DNA of 64,000 nt from Rhodopirellula sp. SM50. GTDB lineage: Bacteria > Planctomycetota > Planctomycetia > Pirellulales > Pirellulaceae. The notes beneath the pieces are model-generated. The model had not been told where the DNA came from. It ran no database searches and was given only the letters and a program-made list of their open reading frames with translations. How positions within the stretch are numbered: the first letter of the stretch is position 1; each line of letters begins with the position of its first letter. The position numbers were made by a program, and so were the translations under genes. Shown here piece by piece: positions 1 through 8,393 of the stretch. The stretch is from positions 88,145 through 152,144 of the forward strand of contig NZ_NTFY01000015.1 of assembly GCF_002289565.1 (NCBI RefSeq). The letters are read 5' to 3'.

Positions 1-533
1 GAACCACGCTGCCACCGACCGCCGCCGGTGGCGAGTTTGCCGTCGGATTGGGAGCCGACCGACAAGTCCGCACGCGACGCGAATTACTCGCCCGCGACGA
101 ATCCATCCAAGGTGGCAACCGACTCTCGAAACTCGAATACCGGCTCGTCATCTCCAACTACCATCCCGAAGAGATCGAGATTCAGTTGTATGACAGAATT
201 CCGATCACCAGCGATTCGGGAACAGTCAATGTCGACACCGATTCCGCTTCACTGGGAAACTTGTCCACGGACGCCAAGTACCTGAGGATGCAGCGTCCGA
301 CGGGTATCCTGCGTTGGGATTTGACGATCCCCGCCAAACGCTTCGGAAGCAACGCCTATGACCATCACTACGTCTACACGATCGAAATGGACCGGACACA
401 ATCGATCGTCAGCAACGACGTCGAACAGCAGATGCGCAACGACCTGCGATTCAATCGCTCCGGCGGAGGTGGGATGGGGGGAGGGTTTGGCGGAGGCATG
501 GGAGGAGCGATGGGAGGCGGCGGCTCGTTTTGA
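1..533 (+). CDS. DUF4139 domain protein, C-terminal part (5' truncated by window edge)
   Basis: The frame is open from base 3, so this is the end of a longer gene that starts outside the window; the internal TTG at 48 is not a credible start. The visible 176 or so residues carry the GADRQVRTRREL segment and the beta-rich YRLVISNYHPEEIEIQLYDR segment typical of the C-terminus of DUF4139 (mucoidy-inhibitor MuiA-like) proteins. The protein ends in a Gly-rich tail (GGGMGGGFGGGMGGAMGGGG) that is probably disordered. Function of the family is not established. The gene converges on the minus-strand ligase gene 36 bp downstream. Family assignment is by recalled motif similarity. Confidence 0.75.
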   Translation, partial: TTLPPTAAGGEFAVGLGADRQVRTRRELLARDESIQGGNRLSKLEYRLVISNYHPEEIEIQLYDRIPITSDSGTVNVDTDSASLGNLSTDAKYLRMQRPTGILRWDLTIPAKRFGSNAYDHHYVYTIEMDRTQSIVSNDVEQQMRNDLRFNRSGGGGMGGGFGGGMGGAMGGGGSF

Positions 534-569
534 GAATTGGACAACCTCCCCCGTTTATTCACGGCGTCA

Positions 570-1688
570 CTACGGAATCCTCGACTGCTGGATCAGTTGC
601 TTGACGATGTCTTCTCGCGTGCCGGCCTTTTGCAAAATCAGACGCTGGCGGTCGGCCCAATCGATTCGGCCGGCGATCTCTCGAACCATCAACAGTTCCG
701 TTTCGCAATTCAGGTCTTGCGCGACGCCGCGCAATTTGCCGAGCAACCGTTCGACAATCTCGGCCACCGTTTTCTCGGAATAGTCAAAGGTATCGACCAG
801 CGTCGCGGCAACCCCGTACCGCGCCGCCCGCCATTTGTTTTGCCGCACCATCATCGGGTGGCAATCGAACTGGTACGTCCCCTCATCGATCCGATCGCTG
901 AGGTATTTGACCAGGCACTGGATCAACGCCGCCAAGGCACAGACGTGATCGATGTTCCCCGGCATGTCACACATCCTGACTTCGACGGTGCCGAAGTTGT
1001 GGTGTGGACGAACGTCCCACCAGATCTCACGGATCGTGTTGATGAACCCGGTCTCTTCCATGTGGTTGACCAGCCACACGTATTCACTCCAGTTGCGCAT
1101 CAGCGTTGGCAAGCCCGCCGTCGGCAGCCCTTCCATGACTTTGCTGCGATGCGAGTGCAGGCCCGTGTCGCGGTCTTCCCAATAGGGGCTGCTCGCCGAC
1201 AGCGCCAGCAGCAACGGCAGGTGCTGCATGATTCGATCGCAAATCATGACGGCTTTGTCGCCCGAATCGACGCCGACGTGGACATGCAACCCGAACGTAA
1301 TCAGCCGCCGCGCCATTTCTTGCAGCAATCGGACCAGTCCGCGATAGCGTTCGTCATCGGTGACGACCTGATCCTGCCAATGACTGAAGGGATGTGTGGC
1401 GCCCCACCAGAGGCCGAGTCCTAGATTGTCGGCGGAATGTTGCAGGGTCCTGAGTTTTTCGGACAGATCCACCCGGGCCTCGGACACCGTGGTGCAGACG
1501 CCGCTGATGACTTCGACACAGGACTGCATCAATTCGTGCTTGCACGATTCAGAAATGTCATCGGGCAGGGTCGCTAACAGTTCGTTGCTGCGGTTGGACA
1601 GCGCCATCGAATCGGTGTCGACGATCCCGAGTTCCAATTCGACCCCGACGGTTTGCGACGTGTTCGAATGAAACTGGAACTTGCTCAT
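570..1688 (-). CDS. ybdK: YbdK-type carboxylate-amine ligase (glutamate-cysteine ligase-like)
   Basis: The 372-residue protein matches the usual length of YbdK-type ATP-dependent carboxylate-amine ligases, which have weak glutamate-cysteine ligase activity in E. coli; the physiological substrate is unknown. Supporting motifs are TVGVELELGIVD near the N-terminus (Glu residues for metal/ATP binding), GLHVHVGVD in the middle, and FGTVEVRMCDMPGN. The start ATG at 1688 overlaps the TGA of the upstream M20 gene by one base (TGATG), so translation is likely coupled and the two probably form an operon; a GTG one codon earlier is an alternative start. No truncation or missing motif was seen. Confidence 0.88.
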   Translation of the reverse strand: MSKFQFHSNTSQTVGVELELGIVDTDSMALSNRSNELLATLPDDISESCKHELMQSCVEVISGVCTTVSEARVDLSEKLRTLQHSADNLGLGLWWGATHPFSHWQDQVVTDDERYRGLVRLLQEMARRLITFGLHVHVGVDSGDKAVMICDRIMQHLPLLLALSASSPYWEDRDTGLHSHRSKVMEGLPTAGLPTLMRNWSEYVWLVNHMEETGFINTIREIWWDVRPHHNFGTVEVRMCDMPGNIDHVCALAALIQCLVKYLSDRIDEGTYQFDCHPMMVRQNKWRAARYGVAATLVDTFDYSEKTVAEIVERLLGKLRGVAQDLNCETELLMVREIAGRIDWADRQRLILQKAGTREDIVKQLIQQSRIP

Positions 1689-2935
1689 CACCGGCCCGGG
1701 TCAAAGTAGTTGATGATCGACGCTGCGAATAGTTTAGCGGCGTGGGCGATGGCATGCTCATCGACATCAAAATTTCCGGTGTGCAGCGGCGCCCCGCCGA
1801 CCTGATCACCGGCGACACCCAAGCGGAACATCGCACCGGGAACGTGTTCCAAATAGAACGAAAAATCTTCGCTGCCCATACTCGGTTCGTCGATCCAATC
1901 GACCGACGCCGGGTTCAGGACTTGGATCGCCGAATCGTGCAGCAATCGAATCAGCGCCGGATCGTTCATCACGCCCGGGGCGGAGGAACCGAGTCGCAGC
2001 CGGACCTCGCATCCCGTTTCGCGCGCCGTCGCTTCGCCGATGTCTTCGAGCACCTCCAGAGTCCTTCGGCGTGCTTCAACACTCAGTGATCGAAGCGTCC
2101 CTTTGATCGTCGCGGTGTCCGGGATAACGTTGGGGCTGTGTCCCGCGTCGATCATTCCGATCGACAGCACGACGGTATCGTGGGCGTTGATGGCACGGTG
2201 GACACGCCGATAGGCGGATTGAATCCAACGGGTGCAGGCATCGATCGGGTCGTTGGTCAAATGGGGCCGCGCGGCGTGGCCTCCCGAACCGATGAATTTG
2301 ACCTCCAGCATGTCGCAGGCCGCGGTGAAGGCGTGTTCTCGCAACCCCACACAGCCGACCTGGCGGGTGGGATCGACGTGCAACGCCAAGACGGCACCGA
2401 CGTCGGCGAGGGCATGATGATGAATCATGTGCAAGGCGCCTTCGGCGGTTTCTTCGGCCGGCTGTAAGATCGCCCGCGCCGCGATCGGCCAGGGTAACCT
2501 GCCGGTGTGGTGCAACTGCGAGAGCAGTTGCATGGCGGCGACGATCACGGTCGCATGAACGTCGTGTCCGCACGCATGCATCACTCCGTCGACCGTGCTG
2601 TGGTAGGCGACGGATTTTTCGTCTTGAATCGGCAACGCGTCGATGTCGCCGCGGATCGCGATTCGGGGGTGATTCGCCAAGGCTTTGTCGGTCACCAAGT
2701 CGGCGATCAATCCACGCCCCTCACCGGCGACGCGAATCGGCAGATCCAACTTGGCGAGCAGCGTTTTCAGGTACTGAGTCGTCAGCGTTTCGTGGCCGGA
2801 AAGTTCCGGGTGCTGGTGCAGATAGCGACGCAGTGCAATCCAGCCGCCCCCCAGTTCCTTCGCGGCATCGTTGATCGCTTCGATCCAAGCCTCAGATCCG
2901 GACGTTTCAAAGCCCGCAGTTTCAGGGTCGGCCAT
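1688..2935 (-). CDS. M20 family metal-dependent amidohydrolase
   Basis: A 415-residue peptidase M20 amidohydrolase (hippurate / N-acyl-amino-acid hydrolase group). The metal-binding HACGHDVHATV motif lies about one third in, followed by PAEETAEGA with the catalytic Glu pair, and the late GSEDFSFY segment that supplies another ligand. Family members remove acyl groups from amino acids or indole conjugates; the substrate here cannot be told. The frame is open to 3112, but that extension is Arg/Ser-rich and unlike the family, whereas the ATG at 2935 begins right before the ALRRYLHQHPELSGHE core, so I use 2935. It is the first gene of a two-gene operon with the YbdK-like ligase. Confidence 0.9.
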   Translation of the reverse strand: MADPETAGFETSGSEAWIEAINDAAKELGGGWIALRRYLHQHPELSGHETLTTQYLKTLLAKLDLPIRVAGEGRGLIADLVTDKALANHPRIAIRGDIDALPIQDEKSVAYHSTVDGVMHACGHDVHATVIVAAMQLLSQLHHTGRLPWPIAARAILQPAEETAEGALHMIHHHALADVGAVLALHVDPTRQVGCVGLREHAFTAACDMLEVKFIGSGGHAARPHLTNDPIDACTRWIQSAYRRVHRAINAHDTVVLSIGMIDAGHSPNVIPDTATIKGTLRSLSVEARRRTLEVLEDIGEATARETGCEVRLRLGSSAPGVMNDPALIRLLHDSAIQVLNPASVDWIDEPSMGSEDFSFYLEHVPGAMFRLGVAGDQVGGAPLHTGNFDVDEHAIAHAAKLFAASIINYFDPGR

Positions 2936-3169
2936 GTCTATTTCACCGAGAACCAAGTCAGAGACAAATGAGCTCGCTGCTGATGCATGTGCATCGAGTG
3001 ATCCATGGCTGAAAGAAGGATGACGAGAACGGTGAGAACGGGCCGCCAACCTGCCAGCGACGACCTCGAAAGGCGGGTGACCCAGAATAACCACTCCGGC
3101 GATTCCGATCAAACCGAGGGTCGGGGCGATGTGGCTACCCCGCCGGCCCCAGCCCCTGTCACAACCACA

Positions 3170-3253
3170 CCCCAGCGGGAAGCGTCAGCGAGCGGCACCC
3201 CAGCGGGAAGCGTCAGCGAGCGGCACCCCAGCGGGAAGCGTCAGCGAGCGGCA
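3170..3253. repeat. Three tandem copies of a 28-bp repeat
   Basis: Three head-to-tail identical copies of a 28-bp unit beginning CCCCAGCGGGAAGCG occupy 3170-3197, 3198-3225 and 3226-3253. They sit in the 450-bp gap (2936-3388) between two minus-strand genes. The gap has no other convincing gene; open frames across it are low-complexity and Arg-rich. The GCGTCAGCGAGCG segment repeats inside each unit. No transposase or stem long enough for a terminator is visible. Confidence 0.9.
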
Positions 3254-3388
3254 CGTGTTCAACGCATTGACTTCACGCGCCACTGGCTGACGCCACTAGG
3301 CTGGCATGCGCAGGCGGCGGCTCGATGTGAGCATGGAACATTGCGAAAGCGCGACGTCGATCGGACTGTCAGAGCACACGGGAAAGGG

Positions 3389-4717
3389 CTAACCCGGCTT
3401 CGCCTCGAGAATCTCCGCCGCCACACGCAGCCCGCTGTTCATCGCGCCTTGAATGCTGGGGGTTTCCCGGTAGTCGCCGCAGACGTAGAGATTCGCCGGA
3501 GCATCAAGCCCAGCGATTTGATCACCGCGAACGGGCTGGACGACGGGATCCAGGTTCAACTCGGGCAAGCCGTACGGAACGCGGATGGTTTGCACCAGAT
3601 CCCATTGATCGACGTCGTTGCCGAACCAGCGCCGTGCCTGGTCACGCACCGAATCCTCCAACGCATCAGCCGGTTGCTCGGTCTGAGAATCCGAGATGCT
3701 GACCGAAATCAATGATCGGCCGCCGGAAGCATACTCGGGCGCGACATCACTGAGCACGACGGCGGTCTGGATCGGCCCTGTTTCATCACCCCGCAACATC
3801 AACAGCTTGCCTGCGTTGGGCGACCGGTCGGCGACGAAGTACATCGTGGTGGCATCGTTCCAACGGGTGGCCAGGTCGGGCGCATCGAGCAATCTCGCCG
3901 CGGCGTTGCTTTCGGTCGCGACGACGACGGATGCCGCGTCGAGGTGGCTGCCATCGGTCAGCTGAATCCGATGGTGTGGGTCAACGTGCTCGATCGATGC
4001 GACGATGGTGTTCAACCGCAACGTTCCGCGCGGAAGGCTTTCGGCCAACTGTCGCGGAATGGCGGCCATGCCGTCGGCGGGAATGGCGATGTCGCCGGCG
4101 GCAAACATGCGAAAAACAAATTCGAACATGCGGCTGGAAGTCGAAAGCGATTCGTCCAGGAAAACGCCGCCGAGAAACGGCCGGAAGAACTCATCGATCA
4201 TCGCCTTGGAAAAACCGAGTTGCCCTAGTCGCTGCTCGGTCGACTCGCCGTCGCGATGATACAAGTCGTGCAGCGTCCCCCGGCCGGCCAGAAACCTGGC
4301 CTTGGCGATCCGCAATTTGTCCATCAAGGACCCGACCGGACTGGTCGCGGTGGCGAACGCCTGTCCCGGTCGACGCCAGGGATCGCCGAGGCGGGCGAAC
4401 CGACCGCGTTTTCGCACCAACGCCCCGGGTTCGAACGCCCGTAGACGTAGGCCTTCGTAATCGAGCAACTCGCGGCAAGCCGGGTAGGCGGTTAGCAAGA
4501 CCTGAAAACCGTGATCCAGTTTCAACCCGTCGACGACGTCCGTCCTGACACGCCCCCCGACGCGATCGCTGGCCTCCAGCAACGTGACCGGATGACCGCG
4601 GCCGGCAAGCCGCTTGGCACAGGACAGCCCCGCCAGCCCCCCGCCGATGATCACCGTGTTGGCCGGCGAATCGGGGGGATTCGAATTCGTTCCACTGTCA
4701 GATTGGATTGCGTTCAC
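3389..4717 (-). CDS. FAD-dependent amine oxidase / phytoene-desaturase-like oxidoreductase
   Basis: A 442-residue flavoprotein with the N-terminal Rossmann dinucleotide-binding motif [16 protein letters not shown], the acidic end of beta2 ([14 protein letters not shown], the GG motif), and a C-terminal FAD-contacting segment ([24 protein letters not shown]). This is the pattern of the NAD(P)/FAD-dependent amine oxidoreductase family that includes protoporphyrinogen oxidase and phytoene desaturase. Substrate is unknown. The open frame reaches a TTG at 4789; I prefer the GTG at 4717, which has a GGA box six bases upstream and gives a normal N-terminus. It is divergent from the epimerase gene at 4946. 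Confidence 0.87.
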   Translation of the reverse strand: MNAIQSDSGTNSNPPDSPANTVIIGGGLAGLSCAKRLAGRGHPVTLLEASDRVGGRVRTDVVDGLKLDHGFQVLLTAYPACRELLDYEGLRLRAFEPGALVRKRGRFARLGDPWRRPGQAFATATSPVGSLMDKLRIAKARFLAGRGTLHDLYHRDGESTEQRLGQLGFSKAMIDEFFRPFLGGVFLDESLSTSSRMFEFVFRMFAAGDIAIPADGMAAIPRQLAESLPRGTLRLNTIVASIEHVDPHHRIQLTDGSHLDAASVVVATESNAAARLLDAPDLATRWNDATTMYFVADRSPNAGKLLMLRGDETGPIQTAVVLSDVAPEYASGGRSLISVSISDSQTEQPADALEDSVRDQARRWFGNDVDQWDLVQTIRVPYGLPELNLDPVVQPVRGDQIAGLDAPANLYVCGDYRETPSIQGAMNSGLRVAAEILEAKPG

Positions 4718-4945
4718 GGTTATTCCGATAGAGTGAAAATCGACGAGCGGGACACCCAGCACGCCCGGTGACGTGGGCACGGCTGCCAACGGCGATTTCG
4801 TTCCATCGACGACTGCCCAGGTGGACAGCCCCCCGTTATTGTCTTAAATAGCACCGAGCCCAAGCAGCGTGTTGAATGACCGACGTCGGATTCTAGCGAT
4901 CCTTCCCCTTCTCTTCGACCTTCATTCTTTATTGGCCATCGATTC

Positions 4946-6004
4946 ATGCGTGTCATCGTTACCGGATCCAGCGGATTGATCGGGTCAGCCGCGGTGCGTC
5001 ATTGGGACGCAGCGGGCGATCAAGTCATCGGCATCGACAACGACATGCGTTCGACCTTTTTTGGGCCCGACGGCAGTACCCAGTGGAATCAAACGCAGCT
5101 GGAATCAGAAACCCAGAATTTCCGCACCGAGTCCATCGACATTCGTGACCGCGACGCAATCCTGGACTTGTTCAAGAACGAAACGCCCGATCTGATCATT
5201 CACTGCGCGGCCCAGCCCTCGCACGACAAAGCGGCCGCGATCCCGTTTCTGGATTTCGAAGTCAACGCGGTCGGAACGTTGAATCTGCTCGAAGCCACCC
5301 GCCGCCACGCGCCCGACGCCGTGTTCTGTCACATGAGCACGAACAAAGTTTACGGTGACGCCCCCAATGAACTGCCACTGCGAGAACACCCGACCCGCTG
5401 GGACTACGCGCGCGAACAAGACTACCACGGAATCGACGAAACCTGTCGCATCGACCAGACCATGCATTCTCTGTTCGGCGCCAGTAAAACCGCCGCCGAT
5501 GTGCTGGCCCAGGAATACGGAAAGTACTTTGGGTTGAAGACGGGAATCTTTCGCGGCGGATGTTTGACCGGGGCAAGCCACAGCGGAGTGGAATTGCACG
5601 GTTTCCTCAGCTATCTGGTCCACGTCGCCGTGACGGGAAAACCCTACACGATCTTTGGCTACAAGGGAAAACAGGTCCGCGACCAAATCGAGTGCTCCGA
5701 TGTCGTCCGCGCCTTCGAGGCCTTTGCCAACAACCCTCGCCCCGGCGAGGTCTACAACATCGGGGGCGGACGTGAAAACGCAGCCAGCGTGCTGGAGTGT
5801 ATCGCGCTGATCGAAGAACTCAGCGGACACCAAATCGAGTACACACTCGGCGATGAAAATCGCAAGGGCGATCACATCTGCTACATCAGCGATCTGAGCA
5901 AGTTGCGCCGCGACTATCCCGACTGGAACATCCGCGTTTCGCTTCGGGAGATCGTCACCCAAATGATCGCCAGTGCCGAAGTGCGGCAGGGCAAGACGTC
6001 GTAA
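4946..6004 (+). CDS. NAD-dependent epimerase, CDP-paratose 2-epimerase-like SDR
   Basis: A 352-residue extended short-chain dehydrogenase. The NAD-binding VTGSSGLIGSAA motif is at residues 5-16, followed by MSTNKVYGDAPN and MHSLFGASKTAADVLAQEYGKYFG, then GCLTGASHSGVELHGFLSYLV and FGYKGKQVRDQI, all typical of the CDP-paratose/tyvelose epimerase (RfbE) subfamily that acts on nucleotide sugars for surface polysaccharides. The position normally held by the catalytic Tyr of YxxxK reads FGASK here. Neighbours are not sugar genes, so the pathway partner is outside the window. The ATG start is preceded only by weak ribosome-binding sequence. Confidence 0.87.
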   Translation: MRVIVTGSSGLIGSAAVRHWDAAGDQVIGIDNDMRSTFFGPDGSTQWNQTQLESETQNFRTESIDIRDRDAILDLFKNETPDLIIHCAAQPSHDKAAAIPFLDFEVNAVGTLNLLEATRRHAPDAVFCHMSTNKVYGDAPNELPLREHPTRWDYAREQDYHGIDETCRIDQTMHSLFGASKTAADVLAQEYGKYFGLKTGIFRGGCLTGASHSGVELHGFLSYLVHVAVTGKPYTIFGYKGKQVRDQIECSDVVRAFEAFANNPRPGEVYNIGGGRENAASVLECIALIEELSGHQIEYTLGDENRKGDHICYISDLSKLRRDYPDWNIRVSLREIVTQMIASAEVRQGKTS

Positions 6005-6059
6005 GGTTCCGTCGAGCGAACCGTTGGCCGCTTACGCAACGCACGAAAAATAAGTGAGA

Positions 6060-6107
6060 ATAGGCTTCCAGCCTGTCGATGCTGAAATGACAAGCCTGGA
6101 AGCCTAT
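6060..6107. repeat. Inverted repeat, GGCTTCCAGCCTGTC family
   Basis: Arms at 6060-6077 and 6089-6107 (core AGGCTTCCAGCCTGTC) form a hairpin with an 11-base loop and one extra A in the right arm. Further copies are a perfect one at 33795-33851 and half copies near 35371-35393 and 53823-53846. It lies just downstream of the epimerase gene, in the 331-bp gap 6005-6335; the rest of that gap shows no gene. Confidence 0.85.
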
Positions 6108-6335
6108 CCCACTTCAAGGGATCCGACACTTCTATTCCGCTCATTGTTGACGCGCCGCGACTCTCGACGTGAGGGCAATCGGACAAATGCAAGAGGGTGC
6201 CACACGTGCGTGTTTTTCGACATAAGTTTGGTGTGGTCCGTCATCGGTTTACTAAATGGCCGCCCACCTGAGGCAGCCGTTGTGTGCCAGCCGCCCTGAG
6301 TCGGACAGTCGAAACGAATCGCCCACCTGTCAATC

Positions 6336-6773
6336 ATGAACTCAGCGCCAAACACCGCGATCGACACTTCGGATACGCCCCCCGTCACGGATCAAGTTGG
6401 TTTGGATGCAGCCACCGGCGCCGATGAAGTCCATGGCCTGATTCCGCCGGCCGACGGATACACGGGGCCCGAGCGTCGTGCCAGCCGCCGCATCCCGCGA
6501 ACGCTCGAGATCTCGGTTCAACCCTTGGATCTCCAGATGAAGGAGACGGGCCGGTCGTTCTTCGCCATCACGCGTGACATCAGCCAAGGCGGGCTGGCAT
6601 TTTTGAGTTCCCAGAAATCCGACTTTGAAAAAGCGATCGTGTCGCTCAACGATGGCATCGCGCCGGGAATCGTCTGTCGGATCTGCCACAGCTCATTGGT
6701 TCACAGCAGCGGGCCCGAAGAAGTCTGGATGACAAACGTGGAGTACTTGCACCTCCATCGACCTCGCACGTAG
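6336..6773 (+). CDS. PilZ-domain protein
   Basis: A 145-residue protein with a disordered N-terminus of about 45 residues followed by a PilZ-like domain. The RRASRRIPR segment matches the RxxxR c-di-GMP-binding motif and DISQGGLAF matches the D/N-x-S-x-x-G motif. PilZ domains bind cyclic di-GMP and control motility, attachment or polysaccharide export. No output domain is attached, so it probably acts through a protein partner. The gene stands alone between two non-coding gaps. Domain call is from motif spacing; the C-terminal part (EEVWMTNVEYLHLHRP) also fits the last PilZ strand. Confidence 0.8.
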   Translation: MNSAPNTAIDTSDTPPVTDQVGLDAATGADEVHGLIPPADGYTGPERRASRRIPRTLEISVQPLDLQMKETGRSFFAITRDISQGGLAFLSSQKSDFEKAIVSLNDGIAPGIVCRICHSSLVHSSGPEEVWMTNVEYLHLHRPRT

Positions 6774-6813
6774 CGTTCCAACCCCATTGAAGGTTGGGGC
6801 TGCGTTGTTCGAG

Positions 6814-6860
6814 CGGAAAAGGGGTCAGGCACCAAAAACAAATGGCCCGTAGCAGGACTT
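6814..6860. repeat. Half copy of the GGGGTCAGGTACC element
   Basis: The segment GCGGAAAAGGGGTCAGG followed by CACCAAAAACAAATGGCCCG matches the left arm and spacer of the palindrome at 57929-58006 (one base differs in the arm) but lacks the right arm. It sits between the PilZ and DUF1080 genes. Confidence 0.8.
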
Positions 6861-6978
6861 CCGCGGGTGGTCCACCTCGACGAGCGGCAGGATTGATTAC
6901 AATTTCCTGCATTCACAGCCGGCGCCACCTTTGTCAGAAACGGGCGTTCGGCGTTCCTCCCAGACACCCAGAGCTGAT

Positions 6979-7680
6979 ATGCCCCGCTTCGCTACCGCGC
7001 TCGCCGCGCTCGCCCTTCTGGCCTCCGCCGGTTTTTGCCAAGACGATTCGCCCACGCCCCCCGAATCCGTCTCCCTGTTTAACGGCAAGGATCTTTCCGG
7101 GTGGATCGGGCGTGCCGATTTATGGTCGGTCGAAGACGGCCAGATTGTCGGCCGAACCGTCGCCGAAAAACCGCTGCAACAGAACACGTTTTTGATCTAC
7201 ACCGGCAGCGAACCGAGCGACTTTGAGTTGACGTTCCAATTCAAGATCGAAAACACGAACTCCGGCGTGCAATATCGCAGCAAGATCCTGGACAAGGAAA
7301 AGTTTGTCGTCGGCGGCTACCAGGCAGACATTGATTTTTCGAACCGCTACGCCGGAATTCTCTACGAAGAAAAAGGCCGCGGCATCTTGGCCGAACGCGG
7401 TCAGTCGGTCACGATCGACGAGCAGGGCAAAAAAACGCGCAAGACCTTTGCCGACGGCGCCAAACTCGGCAACGGCATTCACCCCGGTCAGTGGAACGAG
7501 TATCGGATCGTCGCCAAAGGAAACCACCTGCAGCACTTCATCAACGAAACGATGACGGCCGAAGTGTTCGACAACCAGCCCGGCAAATCTGCGTCATCGG
7601 GCGTGATCGCGTTTCAATTGCACCGCGGCGATCCCATGGTGGTGCGGTTCAAAAACATCGTGCTGCACCCGGCCGAGTAA
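6979..7680 (+). CDS. Secreted DUF1080 (3-keto-disaccharide hydrolase-like) protein
   Basis: A 233-residue protein with a clear signal peptide (MPRFATALAALALLASAGFC) and one DUF1080 domain, marked by SLFNGKDLSGWIG at its start and NTNSGVQYRSKI in the middle; DUF1080 has a concanavalin-like jelly-roll fold related to glycan-active enzymes and is greatly expanded in planctomycetes. It probably acts in the periplasm on sugars. The start at 6979 gives the signal peptide directly; an upstream in-frame start at 6931 would bury it. No partner enzyme is adjacent: the next gene is a sigma factor 47 bp downstream. Confidence 0.88.
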   Translation: MPRFATALAALALLASAGFCQDDSPTPPESVSLFNGKDLSGWIGRADLWSVEDGQIVGRTVAEKPLQQNTFLIYTGSEPSDFELTFQFKIENTNSGVQYRSKILDKEKFVVGGYQADIDFSNRYAGILYEEKGRGILAERGQSVTIDEQGKKTRKTFADGAKLGNGIHPGQWNEYRIVAKGNHLQHFINETMTAEVFDNQPGKSASSGVIAFQLHRGDPMVVRFKNIVLHPAE

Positions 7681-7716
7681 CACCGGGACGGCTTCCCGAT
7701 CGACTATGATCCCCTC

Positions 7717-7721
7717 AGGAG
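7717..7721 (+). promoter_or_regulatory. Ribosome binding site of the sigma factor gene
   Basis: AGGAG lies six bases before the ATG at 7728 (TCAGGAGCATCTCATG). It is one of the few strong Shine-Dalgarno sequences in the window and fixes the start of the sigma factor gene. Confidence 0.75.
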
Positions 7722-7727
7722 CATCTC

Positions 7728-8393
7728 ATGACAAAGTCGATTTGGGCCAGTGACGATCAAACGGAAACCCTGCTGGCCGCTGCGCGGTCGGGCGATTCCG
7801 ACGCGGTCAACCGTTTGCTGGAAAAGCACCGGGCGCCGATCCGGCGACTGGTCGAATTACGTCTGGACCGCAAGGTCCAACGCCGCGTGGACGTCAGCGA
7901 TGTCGTTCAAGACGTGATGATCGAAGCCAGCGGTCGGCTCGACAAATACCTGTCCGACCCGGCGATGGCGTTTCACCTTTGGTTGCGTCAAATCGCTTGG
8001 GATCGGATCATCGATACCTATCGGCGGCATCGGGTCAGCGCGAAGCGGAACATGGACCGCGAGCAACCGATGACCTCCCCGGGCGGTCCCGACCAGTCGA
8101 CGATGGAGTTGGCCATCCAATTGTGTGATCCCGGTTTGACACCCGCGGCGGCCGCCACGCAGCGCGAGATTGCCGCCAAGGTCGAAGCGGCAATCGAAAA
8201 GTTGAATGACCAGGATCGCGAAATCATCCTGATGCGGCACTACGAGCATCTTTCCAATCTGGAAATTGCCGAGGTGCTGGGGCTGAATCCGCCCGCGGCA
8301 AGCATGCGGTACCTCCGCGCCGTGCGTCGATTGCGTGAGGTGCTTCAAGAGGACGACCAGGCGTCATCGACCAGTGACGAGCTTCCCCGGTGA
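7728..8393 (+). CDS. ECF-type RNA polymerase sigma factor (planctomycete kinase-linked group)
   Basis: A 221-residue sigma-70 family factor. Region 2 is seen in ALLEKHRAPIRRLVELRLDRKVQRRVDVSDVVQDVMIEA-like sequence (residues 25-70, DVSDVVQD being the core-binding signature) and region 4 in LNDQDREIILMRHYEHLSNLEIAEVLGLNPPAASMRYLRAVRRL (helix-turn-helix, about 145-200). It would direct polymerase to a dedicated promoter set. Its TGA stop overlaps the GTG start of the downstream Ser/Thr kinase (GTGA), implying translational coupling and a stoichiometric sigma/kinase module. No anti-sigma factor is present, so the kinase is the likely regulator (inference from ECF groups encoded with kinases). 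Confidence 0.92.
   Translation: MTKSIWASDDQTETLLAAARSGDSDAVNRLLEKHRAPIRRLVELRLDRKVQRRVDVSDVVQDVMIEASGRLDKYLSDPAMAFHLWLRQIAWDRIIDTYRRHRVSAKRNMDREQPMTSPGGPDQSTMELAIQLCDPGLTPAAAATQREIAAKVEAAIEKLNDQDREIILMRHYEHLSNLEIAEVLGLNPPAASMRYLRAVRRLREVLQEDDQASSTSDELPR

Noticed and set aside
3005..3715. A 236-codon plus-strand open frame over the 28-bp repeats
   Set aside because: It runs through the tandem repeats into the antisense of the FAD oxidoreductase and shows no protein-like pattern.
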